Origin: Candidatus Handelsmanbacteria bacterium
Lineage (GTDB): Bacteria; Latescibacterota; UBA2968; UBA8231
Assembly (NCBI GenBank): GCA_016867395.1
Contig: VGJS01000010.1
Coordinates: 1-64,000, forward strand
Reading direction: 5' to 3'
Length of the DNA stretch: 64,000 bases
The number at the start of each line of letters is the position of its first letter. Positions within the stretch are counted from its first letter, which is position 1. The position numbers and the translations under genes were made by a program. Of the stretch, positions 18,230 through 27,489 are shown one piece after another. The notes beneath the pieces were generated by a model. That model was not told the DNA's origin. It saw only the letters and a program-made list of their open reading frames with translations, and searched no databases.

Positions 18230-19231
18230 ATGATGAAGCCTTTTTTGGACCGCTTGCAAGAGCCCGCCCCCCTGCTCTTCGACGGGGGGTTTGGTTCCCA
18301 GCTTTTCCTACGGGGTATCAAGCTGACCAACAGCGCCCTGGCCAACGAACTGCACCCTGAGGCGGTAGTGGCCATCCACCGGGAATATATTGAGGCGGGG
18401 GCCGACGTCATCGAGACCAATACCTTCGTGGCCTCGCCCCTGCATTTGGCGATGGCCGAACGCGATGCGGACCAGGCCGAATACCTGGTGCGGCTGGCAG
18501 TGCGCCATGCCCGGCGGGCGGTGGAGGAGTGTGGCCGGCCGGTGTATGTGGCCGGTTCCCTGGGTCCCTCGCCGGGGGCCATCGAGGCCGACGCCGGCGG
18601 GGTGGATTTCGGCATCGCCAACGCGGCGGTCCGGGAGGCCCACGCCCGGGTGGTGCGGGCGATGGCCGAGGAGGGGGTGGACTTTTTCTGCGTCGAGACC
18701 ATGTTCTCGGCCTTGGAGGCGGCAATGGCCGCCGAGGCCGCCCGCCAGACCGGGCTGCCCATCGCCGTCAACCTCACCTACAAGTACACCCGCGACCGCC
18801 GGACCGGCGCCGAGGTCTACCGCACCGACTGGGGGCATTCGGCCGGGGACCTGCTCGACATCCTGGCCGGGGGAGAGTTCTCCGGCGGGGTAAACCTGCT
18901 CGACCACATCCAGGTGCTGGGCCTCAACTGCGGGGCCGAGCCTTCGCGGGCAGAGCACACCGGCATGCCGTACGCCATCAGCGGGTTGCGGCAGTTGCAC
19001 CGGGCCCTGGAGGAGCGGGGCCTGGGGGGTAAACGCTTCATGGCCTTTCCCAACGCCGGCCTGCCCCGCTTGGCCAAGGACCGCCAGACCACCCACTATC
19101 CCCACTCCCCCGAGGACATGGCGTCCAAGGTGGGCGAACTGCTGGGGGAAGGGGGGTACCTGATCGGCGGCTGCTGCGGCACCACCCCGGCCCATATCCG
19201 GGCTATGGGCGCAGCGCTGCACTCCCGCTAA
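18230..19231 (+). CDS. homocysteine S-methyltransferase domain protein (BHMT/MetH-N family)
   Basis: The 333-residue TIM barrel matches the homocysteine-binding module of MetH and betaine-homocysteine methyltransferase. The start GGFGSQLFLRG corresponds to the family's DGAMGT region, and ADVIETNTF follows. Zinc cysteines are visible in VLGLNCG near residue 227 and the CC pair of GGCCGTTPAHI near residue 316. It should activate the homocysteine thiol and accept a methyl group. It contains no cobalamin or folate domain, which are supplied by separate genes here. The ATG at 18230 lies just past the activator stop; 18233 is an alternative. Confidence 0.9.
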   Translation: MMKPFLDRLQEPAPLLFDGGFGSQLFLRGIKLTNSALANELHPEAVVAIHREYIEAGADVIETNTFVASPLHLAMAERDADQAEYLVRLAVRHARRAVEECGRPVYVAGSLGPSPGAIEADAGGVDFGIANAAVREAHARVVRAMAEEGVDFFCVETMFSALEAAMAAEAARQTGLPIAVNLTYKYTRDRRTGAEVYRTDWGHSAGDLLDILAGGEFSGGVNLLDHIQVLGLNCGAEPSRAEHTGMPYAISGLRQLHRALEERGLGGKRFMAFPNAGLPRLAKDRQTTHYPHSPEDMASKVGELLGEGGYLIGGCCGTTPAHIRAMGAALHSR

Positions 19232-19239
19232 GGATTGCC

Positions 19240-20802
19240 ATGCCTTTGCCCGGCATCAAACCCACCTGGAGCCACCTGCTCACCCAGACCGGGGAGTTTG
19301 CCACTTGCGTGGAGCTGGTGACCTCGCGGGGGACCATCACCGAGCGCAGCGGGAGAAGGGTGCTGGAACTGGCCCGGCTACTGGCCCAGGACCCCCGCAT
19401 CGACGCCCTGAGCATCACCGACAATCCCGGCGGCAACGCCATGCTCAGTGCCGATACCTTGGGCACGGACCTGTTGGCCCGGGGGCAGGAGGTCATCATC
19501 CACCTTTCCTGCAAGGACTGGAACCGCAACGCTCTGCAAAGCCACGCCTGGAAATTGGCCAGCGAGGGCTTCAACAACGTCCTGGCCCTATCCGGGGATT
19601 TTCCCACCGGCGGTTACCACGGTCAGGCCAGCGGGGTCTTTGACCTCGACTCGGTGGGCCTCTTGCGGCTGTTCGCCGACCTCAACGCCGGCCTGCCCCC
19701 GGCGGCGGGGGGCCAGGGCATGGGGCGCACCCGTTTCTTCCCCGGTGCGGTAGTGAGCAACTTCAAGCGCCACGAACGCGAGGTCATGCCGCAATACTTT
19801 AAGCTGGCCAAGAAGGTCGAGCACGGCGCCTCCTTCATCATCACCCAGGTCGGATACGACGCCCGCAAGCAGGACGAACTGCTCAAATACATGGCCTGGC
19901 GCGACCTGAAGGTGCCGGTGCTGGCCAATGTGTACGTGCTCAGCCTGGGGGCGGCCCGCTTCTTCCACGCCGGCCAGATCCCCGGGGTGGTGGTAAGCGA
20001 CGAGTTGCTCGCCTTGGCCGAAAAAGCGGGGGCCTCGGCCGACAGGGGCCGGGCCTTCTTTCTTGAACTGGCCGCCAGGCAGTGCGCCGTGGCCAGGGGG
20101 TTAGGGTACCGCGGGGTCTACCTGGGGGGGCATCTGAAGTACGAGGACTACGACCGCGTTCTGGAGTTGGAGGCGGGGTTCGGGGAACTGGACTGGCGGG
20201 ACTTTGCCAGAGAACTGTGCTTCAACCAAGCGGAGGAGTTCTACTTCTTTGAGCCGGACTCGGATACCGGGCTCAGTTCGACCGAGGTGAACCGGGAGTA
20301 CCTGCGCTCCAAGGACAGGGCGAGCCAGGCTTTGCCCTTGGGGTACCGCGTCAACCAGTGGGTCCACGATCGGGTCTTTGAGCCGGGGACCGCCGGGTTC
20401 AGGGCGGGCAGGCGGCTGTACCAGGCCCTGGAGCGATCCGGCGACGGGCTGCGGCGCGCCCTGCACGGGGTGGAGCAGGCCCTCAAGATCGCCGCTTTCG
20501 ACTGCCGGGACTGCGGGGACTGCTCACTGCCGGAGATCGCCTTCCTCTGCCCTGAGTCCCAGTGCGCCAAGAACCAGCGCAACGGGCCCTGCGGGGGCAC
20601 GCGCCAGGGCCAATGTGAGGTGGGGGAGAAGGAGTGCATCTGGGCCCTGGCGTATCAGCGGCTAAAGACCCAGGGAAAGGAGGAGCAGATGCTGGAGCGG
20701 GAGGTGGTGTTCAAGGACGGGGCCCTCCAGGGGACCAGCGCCTGGGCCAATGCCTTCCTGGGCCGCGACCACCGCGCCAAAACCACAGAGGGATCAACAT
20801 GA
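19240..20802 (+). CDS. metF: methylenetetrahydrofolate reductase fused to a MetV-like C-terminal domain
   Basis: Residues 1 to about 320 are a MetF-type TIM barrel that reduces methylene-THF to methyl-THF or runs in reverse; CVELVTSRG, ALSITDNPGGN and NVLALSGDFP mark the family. Residues about 420-500 form the cysteine-rich MTHFR C-terminal domain typical of MetV: CRDCGDC, CPESQCAKN, NGPCGGT and KECIWALAY. MetV partners with MetF in acetogens; here both are one 520-residue chain. This suggests that reducing equivalents arrive through iron-sulfur chemistry, not only from NAD(P)H. The stop overlaps the next start as ATGA. Confidence 0.9.
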   Translation: MPLPGIKPTWSHLLTQTGEFATCVELVTSRGTITERSGRRVLELARLLAQDPRIDALSITDNPGGNAMLSADTLGTDLLARGQEVIIHLSCKDWNRNALQSHAWKLASEGFNNVLALSGDFPTGGYHGQASGVFDLDSVGLLRLFADLNAGLPPAAGGQGMGRTRFFPGAVVSNFKRHEREVMPQYFKLAKKVEHGASFIITQVGYDARKQDELLKYMAWRDLKVPVLANVYVLSLGAARFFHAGQIPGVVVSDELLALAEKAGASADRGRAFFLELAARQCAVARGLGYRGVYLGGHLKYEDYDRVLELEAGFGELDWRDFARELCFNQAEEFYFFEPDSDTGLSSTEVNREYLRSKDRASQALPLGYRVNQWVHDRVFEPGTAGFRAGRRLYQALERSGDGLRRALHGVEQALKIAAFDCRDCGDCSLPEIAFLCPESQCAKNQRNGPCGGTRQGQCEVGEKECIWALAYQRLKTQGKEEQMLEREVVFKDGALQGTSAWANAFLGRDHRAKTTEGST

Positions 20803-21815
20803 GGATAGGCGACCGCCAGTTCGTCGTCATCGGGGAGAACATCCACACCACCCGGGTGGTGCTGCTCAAGGGCAAGCGGGTGGTTGCCACACCAGAGAAG
20901 GGGGAAGCGCTGCGCTACATTGACAGCCACGGCCAGCCGGCCCTGCTGCCCATCCCCGAGAAGCTCAAGACCACCCAGGACTACCAGGAGGGCCGGGTCA
21001 AACACGTCAAGGTAGCTCTCCATGCCGCGATGGCCGGCGCGGATGAGGGGATGGAGTACTTGCGCTTCCTAGTGGGGCGCCAGGAAGGGGTTGGGGCGGA
21101 TTTCCTCGACCTCAACGTGGACGAGGTCTCCCTGCGTTACGAGGAGCAGCGCCAGGCCATGCAGTGGCTGGTGCGGGCAGTGAAGGAGATGACCCCCCTG
21201 CCTCTGGCGGTGGACTCCTCGCGGGTGGAGACCCTGCGGGCCGGCCTGGAGGTGATGGAGGAGAGGCGCTGCCTGCTCAACTCGGCCTCCCTGGAGCGGC
21301 TGGAGGCCGTGGACCTGGCCCGTGAATTTGGGGCCGAACTGGTCATCAGCGCCGCGGGGGAGAAGGGCATGCCCGAGGGGACCGAGGGGCGCTTGGAGAA
21401 CGCGGGCCGGATGATGGAGGCAGCCTTGAGCAAGGGGTTTGCGCCAGGGCAGCTTTACTTAGACCCGCTGGTCTTTCCCATCTCGGTGGACATCTCTTTT
21501 GGCAACCACTGCCTCGAGGCCATCCGGCAGTTGCGGGCGCGTTATGGCCCGGAACTCCATATCACCGGAGGGTTCAGCAATGTGTCATTCGGCCTGCCCT
21601 GCCGGCAGATCGTCAACGAGGTCTTTTTGCTCCAGGCGATGGAGGCGGGTGCCGACAGCGGCATCGTCGACCCGGTCAGCAGCCCGCTATCGCGGGTCGC
21701 CGCCCTGGACCGCAATTCCAAGCCCTATCTGCTTACTGAGGCGATGCTTCTGGGTCAGGACACCAACTGCAAGAACTTCCTGAGGGCCTACCGCAAGGGG
21801 GAACTGGAGGTCTGA
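20799..21815 (+). CDS. pterin-binding methyltetrahydrofolate:corrinoid methyltransferase (AcsE/MetH folate-module type)
   Basis: The 338-residue TIM barrel belongs to the DHPS-like pterin-binding family. VIGENIHTTR at the start, FLDLNVDE near residue 105, PLAVDSSRVETL and a TGGFSNVSFGLP loop near residue 258 match methyl-THF:corrinoid methyltransferases and the folate domain of MetH. It should pass methyl groups between methyl-THF and the corrinoid protein. The start codon overlaps the metF stop. The position directly after methyl-THF synthesis supports the assignment. Confidence 0.88.
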   Translation: MRIGDRQFVVIGENIHTTRVVLLKGKRVVATPEKGEALRYIDSHGQPALLPIPEKLKTTQDYQEGRVKHVKVALHAAMAGADEGMEYLRFLVGRQEGVGADFLDLNVDEVSLRYEEQRQAMQWLVRAVKEMTPLPLAVDSSRVETLRAGLEVMEERRCLLNSASLERLEAVDLAREFGAELVISAAGEKGMPEGTEGRLENAGRMMEAALSKGFAPGQLYLDPLVFPISVDISFGNHCLEAIRQLRARYGPELHITGGFSNVSFGLPCRQIVNEVFLLQAMEAGADSGIVDPVSSPLSRVAALDRNSKPYLLTEAMLLGQDTNCKNFLRAYRKGELEV

Positions 21816-21816
21816 G

Positions 21817-22092
21817 ATGGCGAGATACCAGGTCCTGTACTGGCGCAATATTCCGGCCCAGGTCAAGGCGTACGAGGGAAAGCGGCCGGTTTCCCATCCC
21901 CTCTCCGAGCGCTTCCAGGTGGAGATCGACCGCGTGGCCATGAAGGAAGGGCTGTCCGGTAACGACGCGTACCTGGAGCAGTGGCAGTGGAGCGCGGGCC
22001 AGGAGCGGCCCGGCAGCCCCCGCGAGGTGCTGGAGCAGGTGGCCCTGGAGTTGGAGGCCCAGTACGAGACCCTGGTCGGGCGGAACCTATGA
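21817..22092 (+). CDS. small conserved protein resembling PF13769 ('virulence factor')
   Basis: The 91-residue protein begins [20 protein letters not shown] and continues [10 protein letters not shown], a pattern I associate with PF13769, a poorly understood family named 'virulence factor'. That name is misleading here: members also occur beside methyl-THF, MTHFR and corrinoid genes in other bacteria, by recollection. No cysteines, signal peptide or membrane segment is present. It begins one base after the pterin-binding methyltransferase and its stop overlaps the mnmG start, so it belongs to the same transcript. It may be an accessory protein of the one-carbon system. Confidence 0.7.
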   Translation: MARYQVLYWRNIPAQVKAYEGKRPVSHPLSERFQVEIDRVAMKEGLSGNDAYLEQWQWSAGQERPGSPREVLEQVALELEAQYETLVGRNL

Positions 22093-23978
22093 GTGTGTAC
22101 GAGAAGCCCTACGAGGTGATCGTGGTAGGGGCGGGTCACGCCGGCACCGAGGCGGCCCTGGCCGCTGCACGCATGGGGGCGCCAACCCTGCTTTTGACCA
22201 TGAACCTCGACACCATCGGCCAGATGTCCTGCAACCCGGCCATCGGCGGGATCGGCAAGGGCCACCTGGTTAAGGAGATCGACGCCCTGGGCGGGCAGAT
22301 GGCCGTCAACACCGACCTGACGGGCTTGCAGTTCCGCCGGCTCAACACCAGCCGGGGGCCGGCGGTGCGGGCCTCGCGGGCCCAGGCCGACAAGAAGGCG
22401 TACCAGTTTGAGATGAAGTTCGCCTGCGAGCAGCAGGAAAACCTCGATGTCCGCCAGGGAATGATGGAGCAGTTGCTGGTGGAGAGGGGGCGAGTGCAGG
22501 GAGTGGGGGTAAAGGGGGGGATCATCTACCAGGGCCGCAGCGTGGTCCTCACCACCGGCACCTTCCTGCGGGGCAAGATCCACGTGGGGGATTTCTCCTA
22601 CAGCGCGGGTAGGGCCGGGGAGGGGGCCGCGCAGAAAGCGGCGGAGGGGCTGGTCGCGCTGGGTTTCGAGATAGGCCGGCTCAAAACCGGCACCCCGCCC
22701 CGGCTCAACGGCCGCACCATCGACTTTGCCGCGATGGAGGAACAGCCCGGCGACGAGCCGCCCCGGCCCTTCTCTTACGAGGTGGAGAAGATCACCCAGC
22801 CGCAGTTGCCCTGCTGGATCACCTATACCAGCGATAAAACCCACCGCCTTATCGAGGAGAACCTCTCCCGCTCGGCCATGTACGGGGGATACATCGAGGG
22901 GATAGGCCCGCGCTACTGCCCCTCCATCGAGGACAAGGTGGTGAAGTTCCGCGACAAGGAACGGCACCAGATCTTCGTCGAGCCCGAGGGCCGGCGCACC
23001 CTGGAGTACTACCTCAACGGCCTGTCCATGAGCCTGCCCGAGGAGTTGCAGCACCACATCGTGCGCACCCTGCCCGGCCTGGAACGGGCCGAGCTGATGC
23101 GGCCGGCCTACGCGGTGGAGTACGATTTTGCGTCCCCCACCCAGCTTCTCCCCAATCTCGAAACAAAGCGAGTTGCGGGGCTCTTCTTCGCCGGCCAGAT
23201 CAACGGCACCACGGGGTACGAGGAGGCCGGAGCCCAGGGGCTGATGGCCGGGACCAACGCCGTGCTCAAGTCCAGGGGTGAAGAGCCCCTAGTGCTGGAC
23301 CGTTCCCAGGCGTACATCGGGGTGCTCATCGACGATCTGGTCACCAAGGGCACCCAGGAGCCGTACCGCATCTTCACCTCCAGGGCCGAGCACCGGCTGC
23401 TCCTGCGCGAGGACAACGCCGACGACCGGCTGATGGAGTTGGGCCGGGGCCTGGGGCTAGTGAAGGAGGGGGTGTACGGGCGTTTTCTGCGCAAGCGGGA
23501 GCAGGTGCGCCAGGAGTTGGCGCGGCTGGAAGCCCAGCGGGTAAGGGCCGGCGACGGGCGGGTCGGCGAGGTGCTGGCCCAGTGCGGCGCGACGCCTATC
23601 AAGGAGTCCGCCACCCTGGCCGAACTGTTGCGCCGGCCCGAATTGGGGTACGAACAACTGGTGCAGTTCGCCCCGCCGTCGGCGCCCCTCTTGCCCGACG
23701 CCGCCGAGCAGGTAGAGGCCCAGATCAAGTACGCGGGATACATTGAGCGCCAGCAGACTGAGGTGGACAAGCTCAAGCGGCTGGAATCCATGCGTATCCC
23801 TGAGGACTTCGACTACGCCTCCTGCGCCAGGAATCTCTCCACCGAGGCCCGGCAGAAGCTGTCCCAGATCCGGCCCCGCACCCTGGGCCAGGCCGGGCGC
23901 ATCTCCGGGGTTACCCCCTCGGACGTGTCTGCCCTGATGGTGCTGGTCCACGCCAGACAGGCCAGGGACCGGGGCTGA
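22089..23978 (+). CDS. mnmG: tRNA uridine 5-carboxymethylaminomethyl modification enzyme
   Basis: The 629-residue FAD enzyme has the dinucleotide motif [19 protein letters not shown] and the GidA signatures [18 protein letters not shown] and [17 protein letters not shown]. The C-terminal helical region includes [16 protein letters not shown] and the conserved RISGVTPSD. With MnmE it modifies U34 of certain tRNAs, using methylene-THF as the carbon source. That gives a metabolic link to the preceding folate genes. Start is the ATG at 22089, overlapping the previous stop. Confidence 0.96.
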   Translation: MSVYEKPYEVIVVGAGHAGTEAALAAARMGAPTLLLTMNLDTIGQMSCNPAIGGIGKGHLVKEIDALGGQMAVNTDLTGLQFRRLNTSRGPAVRASRAQADKKAYQFEMKFACEQQENLDVRQGMMEQLLVERGRVQGVGVKGGIIYQGRSVVLTTGTFLRGKIHVGDFSYSAGRAGEGAAQKAAEGLVALGFEIGRLKTGTPPRLNGRTIDFAAMEEQPGDEPPRPFSYEVEKITQPQLPCWITYTSDKTHRLIEENLSRSAMYGGYIEGIGPRYCPSIEDKVVKFRDKERHQIFVEPEGRRTLEYYLNGLSMSLPEELQHHIVRTLPGLERAELMRPAYAVEYDFASPTQLLPNLETKRVAGLFFAGQINGTTGYEEAGAQGLMAGTNAVLKSRGEEPLVLDRSQAYIGVLIDDLVTKGTQEPYRIFTSRAEHRLLLREDNADDRLMELGRGLGLVKEGVYGRFLRKREQVRQELARLEAQRVRAGDGRVGEVLAQCGATPIKESATLAELLRRPELGYEQLVQFAPPSAPLLPDAAEQVEAQIKYAGYIERQQTEVDKLKRLESMRIPEDFDYASCARNLSTEARQKLSQIRPRTLGQAGRISGVTPSDVSALMVLVHARQARDRG

Positions 23979-24060
23979 GGGCCCGCTTGCCAGGTGCGGG
24001 CAATGGTTTAAATTTGTGCTCCTGGAAATCAACTTACGGCCCATTCCTACAGGGGAACTC

Positions 24061-24705
24061 ATGCGGCTGGTGATGATCGGGGCTCCGGCCTCTGGCAAGG
24101 GCACCCAGGCGCACAAACTGACCCGCCATTTCAACTTGGACCACATCTCTACCGGGGAGATGCTGCGGGCCGAGGAGGCCAAGCGCAGCGAGTTGGGGCT
24201 GGTGGTCGAGTCCTATCTCAAACGCGGCCAACTGGTGCCCGACGGCCTGGTGGTCAAGCTGGTGGGCGAGCGCCTGGCCCTCAACCACCTTGCGCAAGGG
24301 TTCATCCTCGATGGTTTTCCCCGCACCCTCAACCAGGCCCTGGCCCTGGACCAGGCCCTCACGGCCCTGGGGCAGGCCATCGACGCGGCCCTGCTGATCG
24401 AGGTCCCTGACAGCGCTGTGCTGGAGCGCATTACTGGCCGCCGCGCCGACCCGGAGACTGGCCGCATCTACCATCTCAAGTACTCGCCCCCCCCGCCCGA
24501 GATCCTCTCCCGCCTCGAACAGCGCGACGACGACACCGCCGAGCTAATGCAGGCCCGCCTCAACACCTACCACGAGCGCATCGCCCCGGTGGTGGCCCAC
24601 TACCGCGAGGGCGGGCTCTTGGTCGCCGTGGACGGCACCTCCTCCCCCGACGCGGTGTTCGCCCAAGTGCTGCGCCTGCTCAACTCCCGGCGCTCCCCAG
24701 GCTGA
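24061..24705 (+). CDS. adk: adenylate kinase
   Basis: The 214-residue protein has the P-loop GAPASGKGTQ, the NMP-binding HISTGEMLRAE and DGFPRTLNQA, and the LID segment GRRADPETGRIYHLKYSPPP without the four zinc cysteines of Gram-positive forms. It interconverts ATP plus AMP and two ADP. An AGGGGAA ribosome site precedes the ATG at 24061; the open frame reaches further upstream but without a family match. Confidence 0.95.
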   Translation: MRLVMIGAPASGKGTQAHKLTRHFNLDHISTGEMLRAEEAKRSELGLVVESYLKRGQLVPDGLVVKLVGERLALNHLAQGFILDGFPRTLNQALALDQALTALGQAIDAALLIEVPDSAVLERITGRRADPETGRIYHLKYSPPPPEILSRLEQRDDDTAELMQARLNTYHERIAPVVAHYREGGLLVAVDGTSSPDAVFAQVLRLLNSRRSPG

Positions 24706-24710
24706 GCGCG

Positions 24711-26088
24711 GTTGCTGGCCCACCGCGCTGCCTGCTGGAGGCCCTGAGCCTGGCCGGGGCCGGGGCGGTGGTGCTCGCCGCCAGTCCACACGGGGCGCGG
24801 CTCTCCCCCGATGCAGTGGAGTACGTGGGGTTGGCGCGCCAGCTGCTGGCCGGCCAGGGGGTGAGTGGGTACGAGGGGGTGCCCTTCGTGATCCAGTCCC
24901 CCCTGTACCCGTCGCTGCTGGCTCTGGCTGTATGGGCGGCAGGGGTGGACCCGTTGCGGGCGGCCCCGGCGCTCAACGCCCTGCTCTGCGGGGCGGTGAT
25001 CCTGCTCAGTATCCGGCTCGCCGCCCAGTGCAGCACCGCCTTCCCAGGACTGCCGGGTTTTGGCCCGGCCCTGGCCCCTTTTTGCCGTGGGGGTAATGGC
25101 CTGGTCCAAACCGCTTTTTATAATCTGCCACCTAGCGGCGCCGCTGTGCTTGTGCCATTACCTGGAAAAAGGGGTTGGGGCTGTCTGGCCGGGGCGGCCC
25201 TGGGGGATGGGCTTGGCCTGTCTGACCCGCTATTTCGGCATGGCCTTCCTCGCGGCGGGTGGGGTATTGGTGCTGTGGCGCGGGGTTGGGCCTTGGCGGG
25301 AGCGCCTGGGCCGCCTGGCCTGCTACGGCGGCCTGGCGTGCCTGTGGCTGTGGCGCAATTACCAGGTGGCTGGCTCCTGGCTGGGCCCGCGCCAGCCCTC
25401 GGCCACACCCTGCCTGAGAACCTGGGACTGGCCGCCGCCGGGCTGGCCGGGCTGTGGGTATCCGAGGTGCTGGTGCCGGCGCGGCTGGTCCTCCTGGCTT
25501 TGGGGGTGGTAGGGGGCTGGCCCCGGTGCCGGTCTGGGCCGGGGCGTACGGGGCTTTCCTGGTGGCCACCTCGACCACCACTGCCTACGACGACATCAAC
25601 CTGCGGCTGCTCTCCCCGCTGCACCCCTTGCTGGCGGTGCTCTTGCTGGCCGGGGTCGGGCAACTGGCAGGGCGGGGTTGGCCCCGGCTGGCCCGCGCCG
25701 GGCTGGCGGCGCTGCTGTTGTGTTCGCTGGGAGGCATCGGGGCGGCCCTGGCCCGGTACGCGGAGGAGGGGGCCGGGGCCGGCACCGGGGCCGACCGCTA
25801 CAACACAGCTCCCTGGCGGCACAGCGAGACCCTGGACCACCTCCGGCGGCATCCGGTAGAGGGCCCGCTCTATAGCAATGCGCCCGAGGCTCTCTATATT
25901 CTGAATGGGCAACGGGCCGCCCTGGCCCCCCGGCGTCAGGAAGGGGGGAGTGGCCGGCGCTGGGGTGGCTGGACCCGGTGTGCCGCCGCTACCTGCTGGA
26001 CCCGGCCGAGGCGCCAGAGGGCCTGCGTTTGGCGGCCCGCTTTGCCGACGGGGCGTTGTACGAGTTCAAATCTGAGGATAAGGAGTGA
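24711..26088 (+). pseudogene. frameshifted multi-pass membrane protein (GT39/ArnT-like)
   Basis: Consecutive homologous-looking pieces lie in different frames. 24711 to about 25045 gives LSPDAVEYVGLARQLLAGQG and hydrophobic helices. About 25055-25390 continues with VMAWSKPLFIICHLAAPL, about 25395-25510 with a membrane helix, and about 25515-25940 with DINLRLLSPLHPLLAVLL. About 25945-26088 ends at TGA after DPVCRRYLLDPAEAPEG. At least four frame changes are needed, several near G or C runs. The pattern of helices and DAVEY motif resembles lipid-linked sugar transferases of the GT39 type. No clear start is visible. Sequencing error is possible but neighbouring genes are intact. Confidence 0.65.
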
Positions 26089-26094
26089 AGGACG

Positions 26095-26418
26095 ATGACA
26101 CAGACCGATTCCAAGGCGCTTTACAAGAGCGGGATGGGCAAGTTCGTGCGGCAGGACTTTGCCGGGGCAGTGGAGGACTTCAACCAGGCCCTGGCCCTGG
26201 ACCCTGAATTCGGCGACGTGTACCAGGCCCTGGCCCACGCGTACGAGAAACTCGGCGATCTCGACGCGGCCCTGGCCGCGGGGCAGCGGGCCGCCCAGTG
26301 CAACCCGGACGATTTTCTGGTGCACACCAGCCTCTCGATCCTGTATCAGCGCAAGGGGCTAATCCCCCAGGCCGAATCCGAGAAGGCCATCGCCGCCCAG
26401 TTGCAGCACCGCCGCTGA
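26095..26418 (+). CDS. small TPR protein
   Basis: The 107-residue protein consists almost entirely of three tetratricopeptide repeats: AVEDFNQALALDPEFGDVYQ, a second around ALAHAYEKLGDLDAALAAGQ and a third around SILYQRKGLIPQAESEKA. No signal peptide is present, so it is probably cytosolic and binds a partner protein. A strong AAGGAG site precedes the ATG. It lies seven bases after the broken membrane-protein gene and eleven before dus. Confidence 0.8.
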   Translation: MTQTDSKALYKSGMGKFVRQDFAGAVEDFNQALALDPEFGDVYQALAHAYEKLGDLDAALAAGQRAAQCNPDDFLVHTSLSILYQRKGLIPQAESEKAIAAQLQHRR

Positions 26419-26428
26419 CCGGAGGGCG

Positions 26429-27472
26429 ATGCAGCTAGGACCCCATACCCTCACCCCGTACCGGCCGGAGATGCCCATCCTCACCCTAGCCCCGATGGCG
26501 GGGGTGGGCAACTGGGTGTTCCGGCTGATCTGCGCCCGGCTGGGGGCGCGGATGGTGGGGGTGGAGTTCATCAACTGCCGCACCATCGCCGAGAGGTCGC
26601 GGCGGGCGGAGCGGTTGCTGGATTTCTGCGACGCCCAGATCTACGACCAGACCGGCATCTCGCTTCTGGCCGCCCAGATCTACGGCAACGATCTCGATCT
26701 CATCGCCGAGGGGGCCCGGGAATTCGAGCGGCGGGGGGCCCAGGTGGTCGACATCAACTTCGGCTGCTCGGTGCCCCAGATCCTGCGCAAGGGCTGTGGG
26801 GCGGCTTATCTGAGGGACCTGGACCGCCTGTACCGGGCAGTGCGCCAGACCGTCGAGGCGGTGTCGGTGCCGGTGACGGTGAAGACCCGGATCGGCTGGG
26901 ACGCGGACCAGATCAATATCCTCGAGGTGGTGCGGCGGGTGGAGGACGCGGGGGCCGTGGCTATCGGCATCCACGCCCGCACCGTGGTCCAGAAGTACCA
27001 GGGCCGGGCCGACTGGGACTGGATCGCCCGGGCCAGGGAGGCATCCTCGATCCCGGTGCTGGGCAACGGTGACGTCTTCTGCTACGCCGACGCCCTGCGC
27101 ATGCAGGCCCACACCGGCTGCCAGGCGGTGATGGTGGGCCGGGCGGCGATGGGCAATCCCTGGATCTTCGCCGGCCGGCTCGGGGCCTCGCTGCGGGAGC
27201 GGGTCGAGCTGGCCGTGGAGCAGGTGCGGCTGATGGGCCAGTACAAGGGGGAGCGGACCGGGGTCCTGGAGACCCGCAAACACCTGTCCCTCTACTTCAA
27301 GGGACTGCCCCGCACCTCCGAACTGCGGCTGCGCATCCTTCGGGCCGAGACCCTGGCCGAACTGGCGGAGGTGCTGGAGGGCCGGGCCGAGTCCCAGGCC
27401 GAGGAGGAGGAGGCCGACCTATCTTTGTCGGCGGCTGAGGCCGCGGCCCTGGGCTGGGGCAGCACCGGCTAA
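26429..27472 (+). CDS. dus: tRNA-dihydrouridine synthase (DusB-like)
   Basis: The 347-residue FMN enzyme reduces uridines in the tRNA D-loop or neighbouring sites. LAPMAGVGNWVFR near residue 21 and the catalytic-Cys segment INFGCSVPQILRKGCGAAYL near residue 110 are present. VTVKTRIGW, GIHARTVVQKYQGRADW and VMVGRAAMGNPWIF follow in the usual order. The Cys is followed by Ser rather than the usual Pro of GCP. A C-terminal acidic helix ends the protein. Confidence 0.93.
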   Translation: MQLGPHTLTPYRPEMPILTLAPMAGVGNWVFRLICARLGARMVGVEFINCRTIAERSRRAERLLDFCDAQIYDQTGISLLAAQIYGNDLDLIAEGAREFERRGAQVVDINFGCSVPQILRKGCGAAYLRDLDRLYRAVRQTVEAVSVPVTVKTRIGWDADQINILEVVRRVEDAGAVAIGIHARTVVQKYQGRADWDWIARAREASSIPVLGNGDVFCYADALRMQAHTGCQAVMVGRAAMGNPWIFAGRLGASLRERVELAVEQVRLMGQYKGERTGVLETRKHLSLYFKGLPRTSELRLRILRAETLAELAEVLEGRAESQAEEEEADLSLSAAEAAALGWGSTG

Positions 27473-27489
27473 AAAAAGGAGAAAGGAAG

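Noticed and set aside
21817-22092. Virulence gene
   Set aside because: The PF13769-like protein carries the label by family name only; its neighbours are folate and corrinoid genes.
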